From NCBI GenBank assembly GCA_023055355.1, contig JALJCS010000002.1, positions 8,270,001 to 8,334,000 on the forward strand: a stretch of DNA of 64,000 bases. The letters are read 5' to 3'. Shown here in pieces: positions 1 to 11,413 of the stretch. Under the pieces are notes generated by a model. The model saw nothing but the letters and a program-made list of their open reading frames with translations. It was not told the DNA's origin and ran no database searches. Each line of letters begins with the position of its first letter. Within the stretch, counting starts at the first letter, position 1. This DNA comes from Agelaius tricolor (taxonomy: Eukaryota; Chordata; Aves; Passeriformes; Icteridae). Position numbers and translations under genes: made by a program.

Positions 1-3000
1 ACACTCTTCAGAGTGCAGTCACTTCATGTAAACCAGAGGTGCTCCTGCTCCCCTATTACCTTCAGTCTCCTAAGTCAGCAAGGAATGCCTTTGCAGTGTG
101 CCTGCTACCTAACACAGAATGCCTCTCTTACATGCAGAGCAGCCAAATGTCTAACATTCCCATCTCTATTGCACCCATGGAGGAAAACTGGCAATGGTCA
201 ATCTTGATTCATGTGTGTATAAGCCGGTGCTTTCAATCACTGACAGGTTCCTGCTGTCCCAAAACTAGGATTCAGATGGAAGTCCATATGAGTGCAGTAA
301 ATGAGAACATACTTTTTCTCAGGCTGCAGCAGAAAAAACTGATTTTTCTTGGTCATTCTGACTTCTTCTACGTCATGTCTCCTCTGCTGGATTAGAAAGA
401 AAATTCCTGCATATGAGCACAAACATAGTTGCTTAGGGAAAAAAAAAAAAAAGGCAGAAAACCTTTTTAAATGTTAAACTCTCAAAAAAACCCAAAACTT
501 AAAACTCTCAAAACTTTCATGTTTGCTCTTCTTTTGGTCAGGAGAAGAAACCTGTTGGAAGAGTTGCAGGTGGAATCTATCCCTTCTCACACCAACCTCT
601 TTCTGAAGTGATGCAACTCCATCACTCCAAGCCACATCGTTTGTTACGCTTTGGGCAGCACCAAAGTCAAACACAGCCAAATCTGACAGATACCTGCACC
701 AGCACTGCAGTGCAGTGATGAAAGGATAAACCACTAATGAGGGGATAACCCTCCTGCCTTCCTTCAGCACCACCTCTCCCTGAAAGGAGCAACAGGTTTA
801 ACTCAGGGCAAGGAAATAGGGCAGATACAATATGGAAAGGAAAAGCCCCCTCTCTAAGCATGTTAGCCCTTGATTGCTCTGATTTATTTAGGATAACCTC
901 TCTCCATGGCACACAATTGGAGCAAAGGCAGACACCAGAGGAGGGAGGAAGGGACAAGTGGCCTTCAGGAGATGACCATTTCTGCCCGGTGCATCTCTGT
1001 GCGTTGTCATTACCATAGGTCTGCACAACTTGTGCTATTTAAAGAAGGGATAAAGCTGTGACAATTTGAGATTAGCTGTCTGTGTAAAATGATAGTGAGA
1101 AACCGAACAGAAACATCCCAGCCTGGACCCGGTAAAACGGATTAGTAAAGACCAGTATCTCAAATTTCAGGCTGGAGTCCGCTGCTGTTTCTTGTTACAT
1201 AAATGGAAACACAGGGCAATCTATCAATTCACTGCTACCTCACACTCTAACTTGCTGCTAAATGCCTGCAACAGCAGCTCAGGTGACCTTCCAAATCCAG
1301 GTGGAAGGTTTTAAGAACTGAATTATTACTTACATACCACAGGAAAGTAACTGATACTCTGAAGTGTCTTTGATGAATGTATTTTGTCTAACATTTCATG
1401 TGCTCCAAAATTGAGTCCTATTTATCACTTCTGGCAAGAAATAGGATCACTTGTGTGGCAAGCTTTACTGATTAAGGCTGAAAACAATTTGTCCAATATT
1501 ATTGCCACCTCTGTTGAAGAAGGAACAGCTGCTACCGCTCACACCAGCTTTAAAGGGCAAAGATGGATGGCTGGAATCTGCACAGGCATTTATGTGGGAA
1601 GCAGGAGGAAAGGAAAACACTGGCAAGACCCACGCTATAAGCACATCTGGGCTCAGAGAACAAGCATCCACTATTTAAGGAATGGCTCCCTGATGCTCAG
1701 CTTTGAAAGTGGAACAAATATTTAGTGCTGGCTCAGAATTTTCCAGCTTTTGAGTTTAGAGCAACATGAAACAGCCTTTGCAGCATGGAGCCATTCCACA
1801 CTGATTTGCTCATTGGGTTTGGCTTACAGGGCTACTCTGGGGATGGCCAACCCTCAAGGGGTGATCCACTGTGCCTTGGCGGGCTCTGGAGTCAAGCTAC
1901 CAAAGATCATTGGAGGTTTCCAGAGGCCTCATCATCACTTCATTTTAAGTACCATTTCCTTGCTGATGCCAATATTTGGAAAACTAGGTAAGAGTTAAGG
2001 ACTTCCTGGAATTAAACAGGGGTGTGACACAAGATGAATAAGAGGATTTTGGGAGGGGGCCTTGCACAAAGTCTTAGACTCTACCTTTTTCTCCCTTTTT
2101 GCCAGCAATATGCTTCCTCTCCCACAGCCTGCCATGGTGTTCTCCCTTTGCCAAGCACTTCCAGCAGGAAGGGCAGCAGTAGTTATCACAACAGAAGAGT
2201 GGCTCAAGGGCAGAGAAAGCCTTACTGACCTAAGGTGTTTGACAAAAGCACATTTATCAAGGAGCAGCAGGCAGCTGAGCTGCTGGAAGGGACGTTTTTG
2301 GTCAGTCTTTTTTAATTCAGGAAAGGGCGAGGACCATTTGTCTGAGGTGTCAGTGGAAGGTGGAGCAAGAATTATTACATAAAGCCTCTTTCAACCCAGT
2401 TCATGCCATTTTCTCAGGGCCAGTCCTCTAGGACTTCCCCAGCAGCTCTACTGTTGTGCTTGTGCCTTTGAGATAATTCTCTGCAATTTCAGATTGGAAA
2501 TTTTAAAATTTCATTACAGGACAAATGTGTGTTAGGCTGCCCTTGATGGCAGCAATGGATGGATTTGCTCAGACTCTGTTCATGGCAAGTCTTAGGCTGT
2601 GAGTTTTCTCATTGGCTCTCAAAAGGAGCAGGGAACAGGGGAGATAAAAAAGGTAACAATAAAACTCTGAAGGAGGAAAACCCAGTGGAATAAAGCACCA
2701 AAGCAAAGAGACAGAAAAGAGAATCCTTGAAATTAAGTCCTATAGGAGGTAGGAGAAAGAAGAGTAGGTCAGTCTCTAACAGTTCCTGCTCCACCAGCAA
2801 ACAAATCTTCACTCCCAGGATCTCATCCAGATTATTTACAAGCCCATTTAGTGGCAGTGTCAGCAGCCCTACAGACCACATAGCATTGCTAGTGGCTGTG
2901 AGACAAGCCATGGGTAAGGAGGGTGAATGATTTCAGTCCTACTTGGTTGGTCCTAAGGGACCTACTTGGTCCCTGTGTTGTTGGAAAACCCTCTAGGCAC

Positions 3001-5716
3001 TGCAGCCTTCTTGAAAAACCTTATGTTCATCACAAGAGATGTCAAGAACACTCCCCCTTACCAATACACATCTTTAGTGATCTGTGGGGGAAGCATCTCC
3101 AGTTCCTCAGCGTGGCAAAAGAGGGTCTGAGCACAGCTATCATGGCTGGGCCACCTCCTCCAGAGATGTCTCTCCTCCCTTCCTGCAGGGTGAGGATGTC
3201 AGAAAAAGGTGGAGTCACTAGAGGAGAGCAGTGGAGGTAGGGTCAGGATGGAGCTCAACAAAACTCAGTTTTCCTGTTGTCCAGCCTCTGGGTACATGCC
3301 CAGGCATTCAATGGCACCCCACTGCATAGCCCAAACCTCCCCACACCCCTCCCTTCAGAGACACCATCCTCTTTATTTTATGAGTGCTGTCTGGAAAGCA
3401 TCAGAGAGAAAGTAAGTACCCTTAACATCATGTGGGAAAGGCCTCTGGTTTGAGTTGTTCCACTAAGAGACTGACTGGGCTAGATTTCCTTCCCTTCTCA
3501 AAGAGCATTTGCAAAAATGTCTATCATGGGGGACACTGCTTTACTGCTGAATCCATAATAAACTGGACTAGAAATAAATCTTCTGCATCAGAGAAAACAT
3601 TTCAGGCTTTGATAGAATTATTCTAGAGAATAACCTCAATGTACAAAACCAAAAAAACTAAAATACACCTAGCCCTTCTTTCTCTCACTGTTTTTGTTGG
3701 GGTTTTTTCCTGGCTTTGAGGACTTCAAAATATATTGATTTTTTCCTTGTTTTGAGGTCCTTATGACTAAGTGTTAAAATTAAGGTAATTTTGAGGTAGA
3801 GCTTTAGTTTTGAGCTAGAGTTTACTATGCAAAAATATCAAAACAGGCCATTCAAATAAAAAAATCTGAAATTTTCACAGCTAAGTCTATCAGAACTACT
3901 AATTCTCATAGAAAGGGTTAGTTTTAGACAAAGTAGTATCTAGTTTTGATAAAAAAGGATCTGGAAAAAACCCATTCCCAAACAGCTTATCTCTAACCAG
4001 GCTGTCAAATGCCTTGTGTTCTTGTCCCAGGGAAACTGTTTTGTAAACTGAAACTTATTGCTATTGCAAAAGCAGGAAGAGACTCCTCTGACCTCCACAG
4101 CTTCCACGCTTAGAAAAGCACGTTCCAGTGCCACCAGAAAAAACTGACCTCTTGTAATGCTCCTTTGAATGCACAATCTCCTCTGTCATTCGCTCAACAA
4201 CAAAAAAGTTTATACGCAACTATGAGTTTGGCAGCTGGCAGACCAAAGCAAAAAGATTGCAATTGCTTTCTGATTGCCTCTGTGTGCATCTGAGCACTGC
4301 TAGGGCCACCAGAAAGTTACAAATCCCAGTCCTGTCCGGTGTTAATCACTTAGCACATTTAAAAAATTTGTCACCGGTTGAAGGGCAAACCCATGTCCTC
4401 TTTCCCAGCATTTGAATCTGCTGTCAGATTTGACAGAGTTGGCACAAGCAGTGGGATTCACGCCTCTCAAGGCAGATGGTTCCCACAGAATCAGGGGAGC
4501 AAGTAATAAAAAAAAATGGAGGAGTGGTATTTTAGACCCATTTCTCATTTGTTACATGTAAGGGCAATCACATATTTTTATGGATACAGCCAGGTCTGCC
4601 AAGCTAAGCAAACAGAATGACCCCTTTCATTTTCATTTGCTATCATTCTCAGCTGCAATTGAACATTAGTTCATTGCTGTTGTGCAGAACTAACTGGGCA
4701 GAACCTCGAGCTGTCAGGTGTTCACTGCAAATTGCTCAGTGATTTCCCTCCAGAGACCTGCCTCAGGAAACTACAACTCTCCCTGATGCTCCAGTAGGTG
4801 ACTTTTTCCTCCACTGACCTATTTGCAGTGAAGACACAACACCGTGTTCGAGGTTCTGCCCAGGTTAGTTCTGCACAGCTACACTGCAGTCAACCAAAGT
4901 GATCAATTATCAGATCTATCTGTAGCCACAAAGCATGGAATAACTGTTCCACAGGCATCTTGCCATCCAAACAGCCCAGAGATGAGAGCAACAGGTACAA
5001 CACCTCTTATTCCCACACAAAATAATGTGGTCGTGTGTGGTCCTGAACACCCCAGGGAAAAGGGATGGTCTTTCCCACAGAAGGACCAGAGGACATCCAA
5101 ATCGTGGTCAGAGCTACACAACACACCACTGGACTGAGCCATTAACACTACATTCTAGAGTCATTGCCCTTGCAAGGGAAACACTGGTTTGATTATCAGT
5201 CCCTCTGAATGATGACAGATTTGCAGCACTGTGGGCAAAACAGTCCCAGCCCCACGCTGCACCATGGCCTGGGCTCCCACGAGCTGAATTCCCCTGGAGC
5301 AGACCCAAGTCAAGGTCAGGCTTCAGTTCCTCATACCATCTCCTAGGGGTACTAACCCCTGTGGCAGAGCTGCTGGAGCATGAAAGTCTCAAGAGTTGCT
5401 TTTGTACATGAGAAAACTGAATAACTGGGGTTATTTGCATGGGTGGCTGAGCCACCTCACACAGCACATTTCATCACAGCCCTGTTTGCCTGCCAGTGGG
5501 TGTCCACCCTGCTGCCACCCTGCACCCACCTCCCCATCTGTGCCCTGAGCTCATCTGACCCCCAAGATAGTGAGTTCCAGGCAAGCAGCCAATGCAATAA
5601 TTCAGACCTTGCTACAAACAAATGTTTTTCATTGTTGTTGGAGTTTAAGGAAAATAGCTTACAGAACTTTGGGGACAAATAAAAGAAAACAACAAAAACA
5701 ACCAAAACCCCATTGC

Positions 5717-5753
<37 letters not shown>

Positions 5754-7257
5754 TCTATGTACATATATATCAGGAATCAGAGGATTGCTGAACTTGGAGA
5801 AGCATTTGGTGCCAAGTGGCTTGCCCTTCTTTTTGTCAGCAAAACCAACATATACGTTTGGGCTTGGATGATTGCCTGACTGAGATGCTAAGGAGATGTT
5901 TATCTAGGGATGTAACTTGCTGCGACTGGGGGAAGAAAAAAAGCCCACAAAAACACGGAGCAAAAATGAATTACAAAAATGTCACCAGTGGTGTTTCTGT
6001 ATTTATTCCAACCCTGAGAACAATTACCCTTTGGCAAATTTTCAAATTCTGTTTATTTGACAGTGCTGCACGTAAGCCAGGGGAAAATAAGCATGAAAGG
6101 GAACAAACTGATATTCCTGGTGCAGAACTGGATTGGCATTTAGAGGAAAGCATACCTAATTTAACCTCCAAATGTCATATGCACGTCATGACATAAAAAT
6201 GAATGAGTACTATTTATAGGGCTACAAATGAGTAGCTGACAACTGATACTTAACTATGCACATTTAAATACATATCTTTCTTAGGTAACTCCTGCCTTTC
6301 CCATAAACACATTTGGTTTCAATGAAAGGGTATGCTTGGGGATTTATTTACTTTTTTTTCTCCTGCCTCTGGCACAGCATACAGCCAGTGTAAGCTCATG
6401 TACAGTCAGAGCTGCTCTTCTGGGTTATGTTCGCACAGGCAGGAGCAGTCTGTGACAATGACTTCCCCAAGGATTCTGGCTGCACAGAGGGGTCCCATCC
6501 CCTTCCAAATACATGGGCTGAAACAGGGTGGAACACCACCCTCCTGACAGCTGCCTAGGCAGAACCTGAAAAGTGCCTGCAGCTCCTCTCCACTGGCACA
6601 CCAACCTTGATTGCTCGTTTATTGCCTGGGACCATGCTGGTTCCTGATAAATTGAGCTTGTGCACCAGAGACTGCACAAGGCTACGGGTTGATGCCTATC
6701 TGCATCCCATCAGGCACCAGGGGTGCTCCTGGCATGCTGATGGGAAGAGTGGGACTCCAGGAGGCAGAGTTTTGCACCCCCAAGGCTCTGCTCTGCTGCC
6801 TGTGACTAATTCTTCACCTAAATTAGAGCACAAGAGCTCCTGCTGATACATGCGCTTCCAACAGGACAGCCAAGCTTTATTTTTTGTTAGCTTTCAACTA
6901 TGGTATTTACTTTTACATTAACTCATGTCTGCTCTGCATGCTGTTCATTAGGCTCTTTAGTAACCCCTGTTTCATGAGACTTGCCTCCTCCTACCCCCAC
7001 ACACCTCTCAGGAATCAGTGGGTGGCAACCACCATGCTCACAACACGGTCAGTGGGATTAGGTGAGTCTGTAGATTTTTCCAGGAGCAAATATGTGTACA
7101 ATAGGTGTAATCATCTTCCCCAGGCACCTCATCCAGCCAGGCCACGGGTTTGAAGCCCCTGGTTTTCCCACTGCCAGGTTGTACCTCCCAAAGTGTGGTG
7201 GGAAAGTGGCAGGGCCTGGTGCACAGAGTGCTCACTGGTGCAGGACGTGATCCCTGT
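1..7257. other. Non-coding stretch, no gene seen
   Basis: No exon, RNA gene or recognisable transposon is visible here. The open frames are short, overlap on both strands and resemble no family I know. The only structure I can name is an A14 tract at 439-452 and a TA microsatellite at 5717-5770. By inference from conserved vertebrate gene order, this lies upstream of NEDD9, in the direction of TMEM170B. It could be intergenic, or part of a first intron of a longer NEDD9 transcript. Confidence 0.6.
5717..5770. repeat. TA-rich microsatellite
   Basis: A short GT run leads into about 13 TA dinucleotide units. An imperfect tail follows in which GTACAT words alternate with ATATAT. This is an ordinary dinucleotide microsatellite and is likely length-polymorphic. 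Confidence 0.95.
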
Positions 7258-7845
7258 TGTGTGGTGGTTTAATCCCAACCAGCAACTAAGTACCATGCAG
7301 CCACCCACTCTCACACCCTGCCACCCCTGCAATGGGATGAGGAGAGTTGGAAAAGGTAAAGCCCACTGGGTTGAGATAAGAACAGTTTAATAATTGAAAT
7401 AAAATGACAATTATAAAATAGTAATTGTAATGGAAAGAGAGACAACCAGAAGAGAAAGAGAAATAAAATGTGAGAAAGACAAGTGATACACAGCACAGTT
7501 GCTCACCAGCCACTGACTGATACCCAGCCTGTCCCCAAGCAGCCATCAGCCCCTCCAGGACAACTCCCCCAGTTGACAGATTGAGCAGGATGCTTTATTA
7601 TATGGAATATCCCTTTGGCCAGTAAGGGCCAGGTGTCCTGGTCATGCTTCTTCCTGCCTTCTTGTGCACTTCCTTGCTGGCAGAGCATGGGAAACTAGAA
7701 AATCCTTGACTTAGGGTAAGCACTACAGAGTGACAACTAAAACATCAGTGTGCTATCAACGTTATTCTCATACTAAATTCAAAAATACAGCACTGTGCCA
7801 GCTACAAGGAAGGAAATTTACTTTAACACAGCCAAAACCAGGACT
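7258..7845 (-). mobile_element. Solo LTR, bird ERVL type (minus orientation)
   Basis: I recognise both ends and much of the middle as a widespread avian class III endogenous retrovirus LTR. On the minus strand it begins near 7845 with GTCCTGGTTTTGGCTG and ends near 7260 in AAACCACCACA. Internal matches include the block ending in CAACATTATTCTCATACT-like sequence (about 7757-7780) and the GGAATATCCCTTTGGCC block (about 7605-7620). No internal retroviral region or second LTR is present, so this is a solo LTR left by recombination. The first base on its own strand has changed (expected T, found A). A possible 5-bp target duplication is cctgt (7253-7257) against cctat (7846-7850), with one mismatch, which suggests some age. 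The family call is from memory. Confidence 0.82.
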
Positions 7846-10512
7846 CCTATCAATCTCTTTATCATTGTTCCTTACTTGAAAATATGTTGAGAGAGGCCCA
7901 AAGCAACAGCTTATACCTCAAAAGTGGAAAGTACAGAAGAGTATTACAGCTCTTGAATCCATCTGCTGTAACTGCCCATGCGGAATTTCCCAGCGTTTTC
8001 CTACTACTCTGCAACAGATGGGAAAAAAGCTGCCAGACACTTCCAAGACTTAGCCCAGCTTGTTTTTTTCCTGAGCATTGAATTAGCACTACTAAAAAAC
8101 AGGCCTGGCACAGATTGCTCAGGGAGCTGACAGAGCTCAACCCAGCAGCTACAGAGCATGCTGTCAACAGAGTGTCAGCAGCCTTTGCTGTGCCCCACAG
8201 AGAAAAGCTGCAACATCCACGCTCCTCTGACATGGAAACACAAACAAATTTCATCCACCTCCAGGAGCAAAAGGCTGGAAAAACTAATCTTTGGTTTTGT
8301 TTTCTTCCTCTTGCTAACCTCAGGCAAGGCAGTTACCATCCTGCTGCAACTTGTCGTGCCAAAACCAACACCTTGCGTCAGCAGGATATGTGCTGCAGCC
8401 CACTGGCTTTTTGTAAATTAATATGGCAAAATAACAGAGGCAGCCACCAAAACCTCTCTTCTCCCTTGTCCAAGTGAAGCTTCCCTACCGACCCCAGAAG
8501 CATTGTGCATGCCACACTTAGCTGGTAGTGCAGGGTCCTGCATCACCCTGCTTGCTTATACCTCTCAGGAAGGCTGAGAAGCTTTAGGCCCCCACTCCCT
8601 CAACTGTCCTCTCACAGGTAGAATAAAGGCTGGGTGAATAAAAACCAAGCACAGGTTTCACATCAGCATAAATGCTTTAAATATGTATATCCATATATGC
8701 ACACACACATCAATCCTCCTTACAACATCTCAGTCCAGCACTACTAGCATATAAAATGTTTACAAATTAAAAGAATACTATAGCTACAAAGTCGAGTACT
8801 CTGAACTCAGACTGTACAAACAGCCTCTATGTCTGAATTTCTTAGCTTTACTCCTCATGCACATGCCCTTTATCACATACTATTTGCCCATAAGTCTCCT
8901 ACCTCCTTCAGTGCCAGTACTTCAGTGCTAGTCAGGGGCTGTGCTCTAGTGTCCTGTCTAGAAGAACCCTGCTTTATTTTCTGTAAAAAGTCATAATAAG
9001 GTGCTGAAGTAGTGAACATTGTATTGAAAGAAAAATCATGGTATCTTATACCAGAAATGCTTCCATAGCTTCAGATTGTATCCATGACATTTGCACAGTT
9101 CCTGCAAAATGCCTATTACCTTATATAACCTCAGGCTTTAAAAATAGTTAATTCATATTCATCTACTTCCAATTCGTTACACTGAAACATTTTTGGCCTG
9201 CTGTGCTAGGATGGTAGGTACATGCAACAACAACCAAAACCAGAGGGCTATACTTAAATTAATCAAGTAGCATAAGAAAAATGTTATGTAGGAGTAAAAA
9301 GGGTTTGGGATTTCTTCCTCTTAATCTCACAGTTCATTTTGACCCTAAACAAATCTGTTTTTCATTTACACCAGCCTGTGAGCACAGCTGGGTCAAAATC
9401 TGTAAATAGTTGTCAGCAAGTATTACAAAAAATTCAAGCATTTAGGTTTACTCTTTCTCAAAACAAAACTGTTTAAGAATATAAGTTCTAAATTTTGATA
9501 TTAAAAGCATGTTTCAAGTGGAAAAGAAAAAAATATTTTAGATTGCGTATTTTTACATCACTACCCCCCAAAAAAATTGGAAGTAAGAGACTTCAGCTCA
9601 AGAGAGGCTTTAGACATGCCTTTCCTCACCCATTGAGAAGTGGCTCAGATGAGGTGCCTGATGGCAGGTGCAACACATCCTGCCCTGGATGATGATGAAT
9701 TAACTTTCTGTGCTCCCCTGCTCCTCCCAAAACATTGCCTCTCATCACTAGGCAGAAAAACACTGTATGGGCATCTACAACAGCAGCACTACCTGAGAGC
9801 CAAACATAAAAATAACTACAATTGCTCAGGGCTGAAGGGGACGTACAATATCTACCAGATCATGCATGGAGCCGCACACTGTGAAAAGGAAACAGACTGA
9901 GTGTGCTGCATGACAGGGAGAAAAGTTTTATGATTCTATTAACTTAAACTAAAGGTCATATAGATGACCTTGACTTTGGCATGTATCCACTTTTGAAAGT
10001 ACCATTAGAATTATTGAAAAGCACAAACTCACATTAATAGGATGCTCCTAGTATCACTTTCTTAATGTTTTACAATAAATATACTGACGCAACAGATTTT
10101 CACTTGTGAAAAGGGCTCTTTGAGCAACATTTACACCTCTCTGCTAGAGCTAGTGCAATAGCCCATTATTACTCCCTTTGGTCCTCCCAAAGGTGGGTGA
10201 GACAGCTTCCAGCAGGTTTGCAGCCTATTGCTGAAAAAGGAAATGCAGACCTGAAGGAGGGTGACCTCTGGGGTAATGCTCCTCAACCAGTTACTCTCCA
10301 GATTGCTTAACAGGATGACAGTATGGTGTAAGTGTGGAGATTAAAGTTGCAGCTCAGTGCAGCCATCAGACCTGGCCCATGCAGCCACATCAGGAGTGGC
10401 TCCTTTCAGGAACTGGGACTGGTTACAGCATCTATGCCTGTGGTTTGACCCCAAAGCCATCAGCCCACCTGGTCTAAGCCTGACAGACCTATAAATGGCG
10501 GGATCTTTAGCT
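7846..10512. other. Non-coding stretch, nothing recognised
   Basis: I see no exon, repeat family or RNA gene. The longest open frame is 130 codons (minus strand, 7862-8254). It is overlapped on the other strand by frames of similar length, as expected by chance. Composition is ordinary and AT-rich. Confidence 0.55.
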
Positions 10513-11115
10513 TGTCAGTGACCCCAAGAAAAGTTCGAAAGTCTCTTTTCCCAGCCCGGCACTTGAAGAAAGAGTCAGAGCTCTTCATTTCTTGGTCTCA
10601 AGGTTGTTTATTGTATCTTATCTATAAAATTCTTTCTCCTGTCCAACCAAGGTCCGCTCAGCAAGACAGTCCAGGCACTCTGCCTGCCCCCGGGGCAGTG
10701 TTATGTCTTTATACTAAAAACTACATGTACAATGTTTACAATTACTTTCCAATACTTATCACCTATGTTAGACAGTGAGCTTCTACTCTAAACCAATCTA
10801 AAAGTGCCACCATCACAGCAGAAGATGGAGGCCAAGAAGAAGAAGGAGAAAGGCTGGACATGCCCAGACCCCTCCATCTTGCCTCCTGAACCTCCATTCT
10901 AGAAACCCCAAAATCTACTTTTCTACCCCGTGATAATTCACTATTATTCTACCTAAACTGTTGTGGCTTGCTGATCTTCATATAAGGTTGGTAATTTGCT
11001 CCACGGGTCATAATCAAAACCAAAGGTGTTTTGGGCTCTGTGCCATTGCTTCTGAGCCCCCTGGCAGGGGTCTTGGCCATCCTAGACAGCCAGAGGGATG
11101 TCCTGGGTTCCCACA
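10513..11115 (-). mobile_element. Solo LTR, passerine endogenous retrovirus (minus orientation)
   Basis: This block of about 603 bp is bounded by TG (10513) and CA (11115). I recognise it as a repeated passerine retroviral LTR. Promoter and polyadenylation signals read on the minus strand: a TATA box (AGTATAAAG, complement of 10707-10715) and, about 100 bases downstream, AATAAA (complement of 10607-10612). This gives a normal U3-R-U5 order. The sequence is close to the family as I remember it, so it is probably fairly young. No flanking direct repeat is obvious: ttagct lies before it and tgtaaa after it. The outer ends may therefore be off by a few bases, or the target duplication has decayed. 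No gag, pol or env sequence remains next to it. Its exact class (ERVK or ERV1) is uncertain. Confidence 0.82.
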
Positions 11116-11290
11116 TGTAAACAGCTCCAGGCAGGATCTTCCAAGCCAGAAGCATCTGGCAATTCTCACTGCAGGTGATTTGGGAATTAGGATACATTCC
11201 TTGTATGTAGGGTATGTTCTCAGTTCCCATGCACGTTCTGAGCAGCAAAACCAAAGACTAACCAATCAAGGCTTATGTCTCAGCCATCTA
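11116..11290. other. Short unique spacer between LTR and CR1 tail
   Basis: About 175 bases separate the solo LTR from the CR1 3' end. I recognise nothing in it. Confidence 0.5.
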
Positions 11291-11413
11291 GTGGGAGGTG
11301 TCCCTGCCCTTGGCAGTGGGTTGGAATTAGATGATCTTTAAGGTCACTTCATACCTAAACCCAATTTTGAAGTGAAGTAAGGTCACCTCATACCCAATTT
11401 TTTGATTCTATGA
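11291..11413 (+). mobile_element. CR1 LINE 3' end (5'-truncated)
   Basis: The sequence matches the terminal non-coding part of chicken-repeat-1 LINEs. It shows the GGTGTCCCTGCCC word, then GGTTGGAATTAGATGATCTT, then AAGGTCACTTC, and ends in the GATTCTATGA unit that caps avian CR1 elements. Only the last 120 bases or so survive, as is usual for 5'-truncated CR1 copies. Its tail is unusual: the AAGGTCAC...CAATTTT segment occurs twice (from 11340 and from 11379, period 39). Confidence 0.88.
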
